Positions 1-8,559 of a stretch of 64,000 bases of DNA are shown in pieces. Position numbers and translations under genes: made by a program. Every line of letters starts with the position of its first letter. Position 1 is the stretch's first letter. The DNA lies in contig NZ_CP070225.1 of assembly GCF_021631985.1 (NCBI RefSeq), forward strand, positions 2,790,001-2,854,000, written 5' to 3'. The notes under the pieces were generated by a model. That model saw only the letters and a list, made by a program, of their open reading frames with translations, had not been told where the DNA came from and ran no database searches. Origin of the DNA: Sandaracinus amylolyticus. Lineage in GTDB: Bacteria; Myxococcota_A; Polyangia; Polyangiales; Sandaracinaceae.

Positions 1-80
1 TCGTCCGCGTTCTTCCCCTCTCGCATCGTGGCCCCGTTCTGCATGGACCGTGTAGTTGTGTCAAGAGAGGCAATCGTTCG

Positions 81-932
81 ATGGACGAGCGCGAAATCGC
101 TGCAGCGATGGCCGTCGTCGCGGGGCGTGAGCTGCTCGCGCGCGCCGCGGACGCGCTGGCGACGGTCGACGTCGTGCCGGTCGCTCTGAAGGGAGTCGTG
201 CTGTCGGCGCTCTCGGAGGGTTGGGGGGCTCCGCCGCGTCGGATGCTCGATGTCGACGTCCTCGTGAGGCCGCGCGAGCGGGACGTCGCGGAGCGGGCAT
301 TGGCTGCCGCGGGGCTCGAGCCGGTGGCTCGCTCGGCGGTCGCGACGACGATGCGCTCGAGCGAGCTGGGGCTCGATCTCGATCTCCACGCGGCGCTGGT
401 CGAGCCCGAGCTGTTCCAGCTCGACACGGAGGGTCTGGTCGAGCGGGCCGAGGACGCCTCGGCGCTGTTCGGACATCCGGTCCTCGTGCTCGAGCGCCAC
501 GACATGTACGCGCACCTCGTCGCGCACTTCGCACGCAATCGCTCGAACGTGCGGGACCAGCGACGCCTCGGCGATTTCTCGATCGTCGCCCGCGCGCTCC
601 CGATGCGCCCCGAGGTCCTCGCGACGCACCTCGTCGATCGAGGGCTCGCGCGTGCGGCGCGCTACGCGTTGGCGCTGGCGTCGCGCCAGGGCGATCGGTT
701 CGCGGCGTCGGTCCTGTCGGCGCTGCCTCGAGACACGGTCGGCGCGATCGTCGCGCGTGGCGCCGAATCCTGGCTCTCGGCGCACGCCGGCAACGCGCCG
801 CTCGCCGTGCCCGCGCTGCACGCGCTCAATCACTCGCTGCCCGCGGGAATGCGCTCGCTGACCGCCCACGCGACCCGTGCTCTGGCGTCACGTGCGCGGC
901 GGGTGCTCGAACGTGCGGCAGAATCGCGGTGA
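81..932 (+). CDS. Nucleotidyltransferase family protein (NTP_transf_5-like)
   Basis: A 283-residue protein with the signature of the NTP_transf_5 group of polymerase-beta-like nucleotidyltransferases: a Leu-Lys-Gly segment near residue 37, then Arg-Met-Leu-Asp-Val-Asp near residue 55, where the Asp pair would bind the catalytic metal. Members are often found beside peptide-modification genes, including lasso-peptide clusters; their substrates are mostly unknown. The ATG is preceded by a GAGAGG ribosome-binding site. The frame is open back to base 3 but offers no ATG, GTG or TTG there. The 3' end overlaps the convergent B2-like gene by about 45 bases. The family call is good; the substrate cannot be read from the sequence. 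Confidence 0.8.
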   Translation: MDEREIAAAMAVVAGRELLARAADALATVDVVPVALKGVVLSALSEGWGAPPRRMLDVDVLVRPRERDVAERALAAAGLEPVARSAVATTMRSSELGLDLDLHAALVEPELFQLDTEGLVERAEDASALFGHPVLVLERHDMYAHLVAHFARNRSNVRDQRRLGDFSIVARALPMRPEVLATHLVDRGLARAARYALALASRQGDRFAASVLSALPRDTVGAIVARGAESWLSAHAGNAPLAVPALHALNHSLPAGMRSLTAHATRALASRARRVLERAAESR

Positions 933-1298
933 GCCCGGCTCGAGGAACGGCGCGCCGTCCAGCTCGAGCCACGCGTGCCCGCTCGCGACGTCGTCCTCGT
1001 CGACGCCCATCACGAACCGCGGCGCGTAGCCCGACTCCCGGAGCAACGCGTAGCGCGCGAGGGCTCGGTAGAGACAGGTGTCCGGGCCGATCGCGCATCG
1101 ACGGCTCACGCCCTCGCCGAAGGCGATGCCCGCCGTGACGTCCTCGCGCGTCAGCGTTGCGCGTGCGGTCGGCCGATCGAGCGAGGCGAGCAGCGCATCG
1201 AGCGGGTCCGAACGAAATCGCCGAACGACGTCGATGCGCAGCGCGACGTATCGCGCTGCGCATCGAGCACGTCGGACGGCGGTCCGGATCAGCGGCAA
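888..1298 (-). CDS. Lasso peptide B2-like transglutaminase-fold protein
   Basis: About 136 residues matching the Transglut_core3/lasso-peptide B2 fold: a Cys in Asp-Thr-Cys-Leu-Tyr-Arg-Ala-Leu and a His in Gly-His-Ala-Trp-Leu-Glu, the expected Cys-His pair of the leader-cleaving protease. The length is that of a stand-alone B2 protein. The only reasonable start is a TTG at 1298, which overlaps the stop of the upstream lipoprotein gene, so translational coupling is possible; no good ribosome-binding site is seen and the start is uncertain. No precursor peptide, RRE/PqqD protein or asparagine-synthetase-like cyclase is visible in the window, so a complete lasso cluster is not shown. It may act with the convergent nucleotidyltransferase. 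Confidence 0.7.
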   Translation of the reverse strand: MPLIRTAVRRARCAARYVALRIDVVRRFRSDPLDALLASLDRPTARATLTREDVTAGIAFGEGVSRRCAIGPDTCLYRALARYALLRESGYAPRFVMGVDEDDVASGHAWLELDGAPFLEPGSPRFCRTFEHPPRT

Positions 1299-2263
1299 CC
1301 CTGGGTGCGCGTCTCGATCACCGGCGCACACGCGGCCGAGCAGCTCGCGATGAACGCGGCGGACTCGCCGCAGCCCGGCACCGTCGCCGCCTGCCAGCCG
1401 GCCGTCGTGGTGCACGAGCCGGCGGATCCGGTGCACGAGCCCTGCGCTTCGTACTGGAGTGCCTCGCTGTAGTCGCAGTCGAAGTCGAAGGGAACGATCC
1501 CGTCGACCGCGGCGGTCGTGAAGAACCCGGTCACGCCGCTGTGCGCGCGGGTGTCTCCGTCCGCGCAGTCGAAGTCGTCGAACTGCGGCGCTCGCGAGGT
1601 CCACGCGGGCGACGCGGTGGTGCAGCCGGTCGCACCGGGCGTCGGCATCGTGCAGCCGTCGATGCTCGGGGCGGCCTCCACGGCCCACCCGTCTCCGTCG
1701 CAGTCGGGGTAGAACGTCCCGGTCAACCGCTCGTCGATCGCGCCGTCGCAGTCGTCGTCTTCTGCGTCGCACGTCTCGCTCGCGCCGGTGTGGCGCAGCG
1801 GGTCGCCGTCGTTGCAGTCGGTGCACGCGCCGTCGCCGTCACCGTCGACGTCGACCGGGGTGTGCACGCAGCCCGTCGCTGCGGCGCAGGTGTCCGTGGT
1901 GCAGTCCATCAGGTCGTCGCAGACCAGAGGGCCGGCGGAGGGCATGCACATGCCGTCGACGCACTGCTCTTCGCCGTCGCAGCGGTCGGCGTTCTGACAG
2001 TGGGCGTTCGTCGTGCAGAAGCCGCCGCCATCGACCGATCCGCCATCGACCGGACCACCGTCGAGCGCCGCGTCGGGCGCGCCACCGTCGGTGCCCGCAT
2101 CCTCGGCACCGGAATCCGGCCGCCCGGAGTCGACGGGAGATCCGGAGTCCACCGAGCCCGCGTCGTCCATGCCGGCGTCGGTCACCGGTGCGTCGTCGTC
2201 CCCGCAGCCGGCGACGGCGAGCGCGAGGAGTGTTGCAAAAGCAAGTGGCGTGCGGATCGACAT
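1289..2263 (-). CDS. MopE-like lipoprotein with Asp-rich linker
   Basis: A 324-residue predicted lipoprotein. The start at 2263 is chosen because GGAGG lies just upstream and a classical signal peptide with a lipobox ending Val-Ala-Gly-Cys follows at once. After the Cys comes a low-complexity Asp/Ala/Gly/Ser/Pro linker of about 70 residues, then Cys-rich modules. One of these, with Asp-Gly-Asp-Gly and Cys-Asp-Ala-Glu-Asp-Asp-Asp-Cys-Asp-Gly, is the putative metal-binding motif of MopE-like proteins common in myxobacteria. It is probably displayed on the outer membrane. A second protein of the same design lies at 4593-5528. Substrate and role are unknown. Confidence 0.82.
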   Translation of the reverse strand: MSIRTPLAFATLLALAVAGCGDDDAPVTDAGMDDAGSVDSGSPVDSGRPDSGAEDAGTDGGAPDAALDGGPVDGGSVDGGGFCTTNAHCQNADRCDGEEQCVDGMCMPSAGPLVCDDLMDCTTDTCAAATGCVHTPVDVDGDGDGACTDCNDGDPLRHTGASETCDAEDDDCDGAIDERLTGTFYPDCDGDGWAVEAAPSIDGCTMPTPGATGCTTASPAWTSRAPQFDDFDCADGDTRAHSGVTGFFTTAAVDGIVPFDFDCDYSEALQYEAQGSCTGSAGSCTTTAGWQAATVPGCGESAAFIASCSAACAPVIETRTQGCR

Positions 2264-2369
2264 GGAGCCTCCCTCGGGCGTGGCGGACGGCCCTCGCGAA
2301 GTGCTCCAGCGAGGACGTCCGTCGAAGCCGGGACGATGTAGCACGCCGGAGAGCACCGGCGCGCACGGC

Positions 2370-4496
2370 TCACCGCGCGGCTGCGGGCATCTGCGCGCGG
2401 GGATCGCCCACCGGGCTCACGAACACCTGGAGATCCGCCGTGGCGACCGGCGTCCACCCGGCGCCGTTGGTCTGGTACGCGACGTAGCAGGACTCTTCTT
2501 CGTCGGCGCACGCCATCGCGCTGCGCCCACCACCGACGCTCGCCCCGCCGAGCACCGCGAACGCGCTCTCGGGCGTTGCCTGGAACGTGCTCGCGACGAA
2601 GCAGCGCTGCAGCTCGGTCGCGGTCGCGCCCATGTCGCACACGTAGTGCTGCGTTCCCGCGACCGGGAACGTCGTGGTCGACGCGAGGTTCGTGTAGCTG
2701 CTCCAGAACGACACGAACCGACCGTTTCGCGAGAGCGCCGGCCACGGCGCGTCGAACGACGTGCCGGTCGCGTTCGCGTCGGTCGGCGTCAAGGTCACGC
2801 GCCGGACGCTCTGGCTCGCCGACGCGCCGTTCGCCGACGATCGTCGATAGACGTGCCGGGCACCCACGGCCGTCTGCGCGCCGGTCGAGACGTTGCGCGC
2901 GAGCGACGAGAACGCGACGAACGCACCGTCCGCGGAGATCGACGGGTGATCCGACCCGCCCGCGAGCTGCATGTTGTTGTGGCGCAGGCTCACCCGATAG
3001 ACGTTCACCGTCGCACCGCCGTGCGCGTAGACGTAGACGTCGGAGGCGCCGTTGGTGTCGCCGGTCACGAGCGATGCCCACGAGCCGCGGAACACGATCC
3101 GGCTGCCGTCCGCGCTCACGTCGGGCACCTCGCCTGCGTTCGTGGCGTCGTACGGGGCGAACCCCGCGACCGCGTTCGGGGCGGTGCCGGGGCGCGCGCT
3201 CACGTGCGTCGTCGTGCCCGCGCTCAGGTCGCGTCGGTACACGTCGATGCAGAAGCGGAAGAGCGGGATGCCGAAGAGCTCGAGCGCCGGCGTCCCACTG
3301 ACGAGATCGAACGCGCGGCTCTGGAAGACGACGACCTGACCGTTCCCGCTCAGCTGCGGGCTCGTCGCCGCCTGGTTCGCGTACTCGCCGCCCGTGTCCG
3401 CACTGGCGAGCGTCGTCGTCCCGGCGCTCACGTCACGGACGTAGACCTGCGTGGTCGTGGTCGCGCCGAGACCGACGAGATCGCATCCCGAGCTCTCGAA
3501 CGCGATGCGGTTCCCGTCGTCGGAGATGCTCGGATTGGACGACGTGCAGCCGGTCGCGATCGTCTCGGTGCCGTCGATCCGTTCGACGACGTAGCTCTCG
3601 CCGGTCGTCATGTCGTGACGCACGACGTACTGGCCGCTCGCCTGACCGTGGAGCGCGGTGGAGCTCGTGGTGAACACGACGTAGCGACCGTCCGCGGAGA
3701 CATCGATCGACGAGGGGCCGACCGTCGCGCCCGTGGTGCGCGCCGGGTAGTCGGCGGCGGGATCGTCGTTGCCCACGACGCTCGCGCGGCGCGTCGGCGA
3801 GACCAGCTGTCCGCGCACCTGCACGACGAAGCGGAACGTGAGCTCGGTGCCGGCCGGCGTCGTGCCGTGGAACACCCAGCGCGTGGTCGGGCTCGTCGTC
3901 GCGGTGCCGTCGCGGCCGATCTCGCCGAAGCGCCAGAGCCCGTTCGGGACGGTCGGCGCCAGTGAGAAATCCGCGAGCGCAGCGAACGGCTGCGCCGGCA
4001 CCGAGACGCTCGTCGTCGAGCCGGTCGGCGTGAGCGAGAGGAGCTCGGCGTACGCGCGCTCGATCTGCGTCGAGTACAGGTTGCGCAGCCTGACCTGCTG
4101 GCAGACGCCGGACGTCGGGCTCGCGGGCGCCGCGCCGCACTGCGCAGGGGCCCACGTGCCGACCGTCGCGCCGTTCGTCGACGTCGCGCGCCCGCCGGCG
4201 ACGTTGGAGAACGCGACGTAGTTCGCGTCCGTGCAGGTCGCGGTGGTGCACGAGCGCGAGGGGATGTCGATCAGCGCTTCGCGTGCGACACCGCGCTCCT
4301 CCGCCTCGTCGCGATCGAGCGTCCGGAACGTGAGCTCGTGGCCGTCGTACTCACCCTCGATCAGGGCGACGACCGGGAGTGGCTCGAAGGGCGCGTCGGG
4401 GATCGGATCCGCCGATTCCGGTGTCCCCAGACACCCGACGAGCAGCCCTGCGCACGACGCCCATCGCCACGTGAAAGTCCAGCGTCGTCGCAACAT
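2370..4496 (-). CDS. TolB/WD40-like beta-propeller lipoprotein
   Basis: A 708-residue predicted lipoprotein: a basic N-terminus, a short hydrophobic segment and a lipobox-like Leu-Val-Gly-Cys. The C-terminal two thirds contain repeated blades of the type Ile-Ser-Asp-Asp-Gly-Asn-Arg-Ile-Ala-Phe and Val-Ser-Ala-Asp-Gly-Ser-Arg-Ile-Val-Phe, alternating with Asp-Val-Tyr-Val/Arg-Arg-Asp strands. This is the PD40/TolB-type propeller pattern. The N-terminal 200 residues resemble no family I can name. It lies between two MopE-like lipoprotein genes on the same strand with gaps of about 100 bases. The fold call is firm; a binding or scaffold role outside the cell is inferred. Confidence 0.8.
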   Translation of the reverse strand: MLRRRWTFTWRWASCAGLLVGCLGTPESADPIPDAPFEPLPVVALIEGEYDGHELTFRTLDRDEAEERGVAREALIDIPSRSCTTATCTDANYVAFSNVAGGRATSTNGATVGTWAPAQCGAAPASPTSGVCQQVRLRNLYSTQIERAYAELLSLTPTGSTTSVSVPAQPFAALADFSLAPTVPNGLWRFGEIGRDGTATTSPTTRWVFHGTTPAGTELTFRFVVQVRGQLVSPTRRASVVGNDDPAADYPARTTGATVGPSSIDVSADGRYVVFTTSSTALHGQASGQYVVRHDMTTGESYVVERIDGTETIATGCTSSNPSISDDGNRIAFESSGCDLVGLGATTTTQVYVRDVSAGTTTLASADTGGEYANQAATSPQLSGNGQVVVFQSRAFDLVSGTPALELFGIPLFRFCIDVYRRDLSAGTTTHVSARPGTAPNAVAGFAPYDATNAGEVPDVSADGSRIVFRGSWASLVTGDTNGASDVYVYAHGGATVNVYRVSLRHNNMQLAGGSDHPSISADGAFVAFSSLARNVSTGAQTAVGARHVYRRSSANGASASQSVRRVTLTPTDANATGTSFDAPWPALSRNGRFVSFWSSYTNLASTTTFPVAGTQHYVCDMGATATELQRCFVASTFQATPESAFAVLGGASVGGGRSAMACADEEESCYVAYQTNGAGWTPVATADLQVFVSPVGDPRAQMPAAAR

Positions 4497-4592
4497 CCGA
4501 AGCCTCCCGAGCGTGCTCGTGCTCTGCGTCAGGAGAGCACGCTCCGGGGACGAAATCCAGTCGCGAACAAAAGTTCCGCTGTGACTATTGTC

Positions 4593-5528
4593 TCAACGGC
4601 ACCGCTGGATCCGGGGCTCGGTGCGCACCGCACAGCTCGGATCGCATCCCGCGACGAACGTCGCCTCGCCGCCGCACCCGGGAATCTCGGCGGCGGCCCA
4701 GCCGGCCGTGTGCTCGCAGGTGCCGCCCGACCGCGCACAACCGCCGGCGGCCGCGTGCTCGAGCGTGATCCGGCCGTCGCAGTCGAAGTCGAAGTCGAGC
4801 CCGGTGACGTGGCCCTGCATGCGCGTCGCGAAGAGCTCGGTCTGTCCGGCATGAGCGCGCACGTCGGAGTCGTCGCAGTCGAACGCGCTCTCCGTCGGCG
4901 CTCGGGTGATCCAGGTCGCGCTCGCGCCGTCGCAGCCGGTCGTGCTCGGATCGGGCGGCTCGCAACCGGTGTAGGTCGTCGCATCGCGCGGCGCGTGACC
5001 GTCGTCGTCGCAGTCGGCGAAGTAGACCGCGACGCCGTTCTCGTCGATCGCGAGGTCGCAGTCGTCGTCTCGCCCGTTGCACGTGTCCGTCGCGCCGGGG
5101 TGCACGTCGGGGTCGGAAGGCGCGCAGTCGTTGCAGTCGTCGGCGCCGTCGAGATCCGCGTCGGGCGCGCTCATCGCGCAGCCGCTCGTCGGGTCGCACG
5201 TGTCGAAGCTGCACGCGACACCGTCGAAGCATCCGAGCTGCATGCCGGGCACACACGCTTCGTCGATGCAGCGCTCGATGCCGGTGCACACGTCGTCGTC
5301 GGAGCAGTCGTCGTCGACGAGGCACTCGGGCGGCTCTTCGCCGGCATCGGGATCACCGCCGTCCGCGCCCGCGTCCTCGACGCCCGCGTCGTGCTCCGGC
5401 GGAGCCGCGTCGTGTGTCGCCGCATCGAGGAGCGAGCCAGCGTCACCCACGCTCGCGTCGTCGTCGTCGCCGCACGCGGGGAGCACGATCACGAGCAGCA
5501 GGATCGAGCACAGCGGGATCGAACGCAC
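4593..5528 (-). CDS. MopE-like lipoprotein (second copy of the design)
   Basis: 311 residues starting at a GTG, chosen because a clean lipoprotein signal (hydrophobic Leu/Ile/Val run ending Leu-Pro-Ala-Cys) follows directly; longer open frames upstream read through the divergent nucleotidyltransferase gene. The mature protein has an Asp/Ala/Gly linker, then Cys-rich segments including Cys-Asn-Gly-Arg-Asp-Asp-Asp-Cys-Asp and Asp-Leu-Asp-Gly-Ala-Asp-Asp-Cys-Asn, the MopE-type motif. The order of motifs parallels the protein at 1289-2263, including a shared C-terminal Cys block, so the two are paralogues. It is divergently arranged with the NDP-sugar gene at 5584 across 55 bases. Confidence 0.82.
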   Translation of the reverse strand: MRSIPLCSILLLVIVLPACGDDDDASVGDAGSLLDAATHDAAPPEHDAGVEDAGADGGDPDAGEEPPECLVDDDCSDDDVCTGIERCIDEACVPGMQLGCFDGVACSFDTCDPTSGCAMSAPDADLDGADDCNDCAPSDPDVHPGATDTCNGRDDDCDLAIDENGVAVYFADCDDDGHAPRDATTYTGCEPPDPSTTGCDGASATWITRAPTESAFDCDDSDVRAHAGQTELFATRMQGHVTGLDFDFDCDGRITLEHAAAGGCARSGGTCEHTAGWAAAEIPGCGGEATFVAGCDPSCAVRTEPRIQRCR

Positions 5529-5583
5529 TCCGACGACTGTACCCTCGAACGCGGCGCGCACGTATGTGATATCCGTTCGACGA

Positions 5584-6525
5584 ATGCGCGCGATGGTGTT
5601 CGCCGCGGGGCTCGGGACGCGCCTGCGGCCCATGACCGACGTGCTCCCCAAGCCCGTCGTGCCGCTCTTCCATCGTCCGCTGTGCTGGTTCGCGCTCGAC
5701 CATCTACGTCGCGCCGACGTCACGGACGTCGTGCTCAACACGCATCACCTCGCGGCGCGCGTCGAGGAGGCGGTCGCGAGCGCGCCGCGCATCGACGGGC
5801 TCACGGTGCGCTTCGCGCACGAGCCCACGTTGCTCGGGACCGGCGGCGGCGTGAAGCACGCGATCGGGCTGCAGTCGCGCGCGCTCGGGCGTGAGCTCGC
5901 GGACGACGACGTCGTGCTCGCGTTCAACGGCGACATCTCGTTCGCGCCGGACCTCCACGCCGCGATCGCGACCCATCGCGCGACGAACGCGATCGCCACG
6001 ATGATCGTGCGCGAGGATCCCGCCGCGGCGCGCTACGGCGCGATCGAGCTCGACGAGGAACGCGTGGTGCGTCGCATGCTCGCGACGCCCGACGGAACGC
6101 TGCGCGCGACGATGTTCACCGGCGTCCACGTGCTCTCCGGGCGCGCGCTGCGCGAGCTGCCCGACGAGGGATGCATCGTCCAGCGCGGCTATCTCCCGTG
6201 GCTCGCCCGCGGCGCGCGCATCGGCGCGCACGTGGAGCGCGCGGCATGGCGTGATCTCGGCACGCCGCGCGAGTACGTCGCGGCGCATCTCGACGTGATC
6301 CGGGGCGCGCTCGCGTGGCCGGGGATCGACCCGGCGCGCGATGCGGTGCACCCCAGCGCGAGCCTCGGGGCGCGCGTCGCGCTGCACGAGACGACGGTCG
6401 GCGCGGGGGCGCGCATCGAGGACGGCGTCACGCTCGAGCGCTGCGTCGTGTGGCCGGGCACCCGAGTGACCGAATCCGCGCGCGATCTGGTCCTGCTCGG
6501 CGCCCACCGCGTTTCCGCCGTGTAA
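5584..6525 (+). CDS. NDP-sugar (nucleotidyl) transferase with beta-helix tail
   Basis: 313 residues. The N-terminal pyrophosphorylase motif Ala-Ala-Gly-Leu-Gly-Thr-Arg-Leu-Arg-Pro is followed by Leu-Pro-Lys-Pro, and an Asn-Gly-Asp metal-binding motif lies near residue 120: the nucleotidyltransferase fold of sugar-1-phosphate guanylyl/uridylyl transferases. The last 60 residues look like left-handed beta-helix hexapeptides (Ala-Ser-Leu-Gly-Ala-Arg-Val, Thr-Val-Gly-Ala-Gly-Ala). The ATG at 5584 starts directly before the motif; no Shine-Dalgarno sequence is visible. The product is probably GDP-mannose or UDP-MurNAc, but the sequence does not separate the two. No other polysaccharide genes adjoin. 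Confidence 0.83.
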   Translation: MRAMVFAAGLGTRLRPMTDVLPKPVVPLFHRPLCWFALDHLRRADVTDVVLNTHHLAARVEEAVASAPRIDGLTVRFAHEPTLLGTGGGVKHAIGLQSRALGRELADDDVVLAFNGDISFAPDLHAAIATHRATNAIATMIVREDPAAARYGAIELDEERVVRRMLATPDGTLRATMFTGVHVLSGRALRELPDEGCIVQRGYLPWLARGARIGAHVERAAWRDLGTPREYVAAHLDVIRGALAWPGIDPARDAVHPSASLGARVALHETTVGAGARIEDGVTLERCVVWPGTRVTESARDLVLLGAHRVSAV

Positions 6526-6631
6526 CGAACGCACCCCCTGGTGGCGAATCCGTGAGCGATGGCAGTCTCTGTGGTTGCGTCGGAGTGGACGACCCCATTA
6601 GCGTCCGCCGACTCGATGCCGTGGGGGCTCA

Positions 6632-8548
6632 ATGCGTTCTTCACTTCTGTTCTCGTTCGTCTCGTGCTCGCTGATCGTGTCCGTGGGGTGCACCGAGCCA
6701 GTCGGTGGCGGAGGCCGTCCGCGTGACAGTGGGGTGCCGACGCCCGACGGGCAGGGGCCGACGCCGTGCACTGCCGGAGGCCCCTCGAGGATCTGCCTCG
6801 GGGCCGAGGAAGTGAGCTGCAACCCGGACGGCACGGAGTCCGGCCGCCGCAACTGCAGCACGACCGGCGGCACCTGCGCGCCCGAGCTGGGCTGCGTCGC
6901 GTGCTTGCCGAGCCGCGGCATGTGCGATGGCAACACGCTGCAGCGCTGCCGCGCCGACGGCTCGGGCTACGACGTCGTGGAGACGTGCGATGCGTCCGCC
7001 GGTCTCGTCTGCAACGCGACGACCGTGATGTGCAGCTCGCCGTGCGCCGACGCGGAGGCCGCCAACTCGTACATCGGGTGCGAGTACTGGCCCGTCACGA
7101 CGCTGAACTCGCAGGTCGCGCCCGACTTCCCGTTCGCCGTCGTCGTCGCGAACCCGCAGTCGAGCGCGGCGCAGGTGACCGTCACGCGCGGCACCGCGAC
7201 GGTGAGCACGGTGACCGTCGCGCCCGGCGCGGTGCAGACGATCGAGCTGCCCTGGGTCAACGACCTCAAGCAGCAGCTCGCGGCCGCGAGCCCGCCCGAG
7301 CCCTCGACGCTGCTCCGCGGCGGCGGCTACCGCCTGCGCTCGACGCTGCCGGTCACCGTCTATCAGTTCAACCCGCTGGAGTACCGCATCGCGCGTGACT
7401 GCGCGGGCGAGAGCATCCTCGAGCTCGACAACGAGTGCTTCTCGTTCTCCAACGACGCGTCGCTCCTGCTGCCCTCGCACGCGCTCAGCGGCAACTACCT
7501 CGTGACCTCGGTCGCGACGCGCTACATGCGCATCACGCCCTCGGGCGGCGCCGCGCAGGAGGCGCAGAGCCCCGGATTCCTCACGATCGTCGGTGCGTCG
7601 GACACCGCGACCGAGGTGACCATCACGTTCAGCGCGCACACCCGCGCGTCGTCGGACGGCTCGAGCGTGCAGGCGTTCGCGCCCGGTCAGACCGGGACGT
7701 TCACGCTCGGCGCGGGTGACGTGCTGCAGCTCGTCGCGTCGCGCCCCGAGACCTGCACGCCGACCAGCTCGGACACGCAGAGCTCGCTCTTCGGCAGCCG
7801 TCGGATCGACTACTGCGCGGTCGGTCCCGAGTACGATCTGACGGGCACCGAGATCCGCTCGACCGGACGGCTCGCGGTGTACGGCGGTCACAACTGCGCG
7901 TTCATGCCGGCGAACCGCTGGGCGTGCGACCATCTCGAGGAGGCGCTGTTCCCCGAGGAGGCGTGGGGCCGCGAGGCGATCGTCTCGATCACGCAGCCGC
8001 TGATGAACGAGCCGAACGTCGTTCGCATCGTCTCGGCGCGCGACGGGAACATGATCACGTTCGATCCCGCGTCGACGCACGCGGCCGTCACGCTGAACCG
8101 CGGCCAGACGATCGAGTTCGAAGCGCGTCAGAGCTTCCGCGTGTCGGGCACCGAGGCGATCAGCGTCGCGCAGTTCCTCGTCGGCCAGAACTACCCGGGC
8201 ATCAACTCGTCGATCGGCGACGTGGGCGATCCCTCGATGTCGCTCGCGATCCCGACCGATCAGTACCGCACCGAGTACACGTTCCTGGCGCCGAGCACGT
8301 ACGAGCGCAGCTTCGTGAACGTCACGGCGCCGATGGGCGCGACCGTGACGCTCGACGGCACGACCGTCCCCGGCTTCCTCCCGGTCGGCGGCACCGGCTT
8401 CGGCGTGGCGCGCGTCGAGATCACGGGCGGCGCGCACACGATCACGAGCTCGCAGGAGTTCGGCATCGTCGTGTACGGGTTCGGCCAGTACACGAGCTAC
8501 ATGTACCCGGGCGGCCTCGACCTCGAGTCGATCAACGAGCCGATCTGA
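6632..8548 (+). CDS. IgGFc-binding-like lipoprotein
   Basis: A 638-residue predicted lipoprotein (signal peptide with Val-Ser-Val-Gly-Cys). A Cys-rich region covers residues 45-135. The large C-terminal domain starts at Tyr-Ile-Gly-Cys-Glu-Tyr-Trp and runs through Phe-Pro-Phe-Ala-Val-Val-Val-Ala-Asn, with many Thr-Val-Thr and Gln-Phe strands; this resembles the IgGFc-binding N-terminal domain found in many myxobacterial surface proteins. The function in bacteria is unknown, with adhesion the usual guess. The gene stands alone and its 3' end faces the methyltransferase gene across 11 bases. Confidence 0.75.
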   Translation: MRSSLLFSFVSCSLIVSVGCTEPVGGGGRPRDSGVPTPDGQGPTPCTAGGPSRICLGAEEVSCNPDGTESGRRNCSTTGGTCAPELGCVACLPSRGMCDGNTLQRCRADGSGYDVVETCDASAGLVCNATTVMCSSPCADAEAANSYIGCEYWPVTTLNSQVAPDFPFAVVVANPQSSAAQVTVTRGTATVSTVTVAPGAVQTIELPWVNDLKQQLAAASPPEPSTLLRGGGYRLRSTLPVTVYQFNPLEYRIARDCAGESILELDNECFSFSNDASLLLPSHALSGNYLVTSVATRYMRITPSGGAAQEAQSPGFLTIVGASDTATEVTITFSAHTRASSDGSSVQAFAPGQTGTFTLGAGDVLQLVASRPETCTPTSSDTQSSLFGSRRIDYCAVGPEYDLTGTEIRSTGRLAVYGGHNCAFMPANRWACDHLEEALFPEEAWGREAIVSITQPLMNEPNVVRIVSARDGNMITFDPASTHAAVTLNRGQTIEFEARQSFRVSGTEAISVAQFLVGQNYPGINSSIGDVGDPSMSLAIPTDQYRTEYTFLAPSTYERSFVNVTAPMGATVTLDGTTVPGFLPVGGTGFGVARVEITGGAHTITSSQEFGIVVYGFGQYTSYMYPGGLDLESINEPI

Positions 8549-8559
8549 TCCTCACGTGA

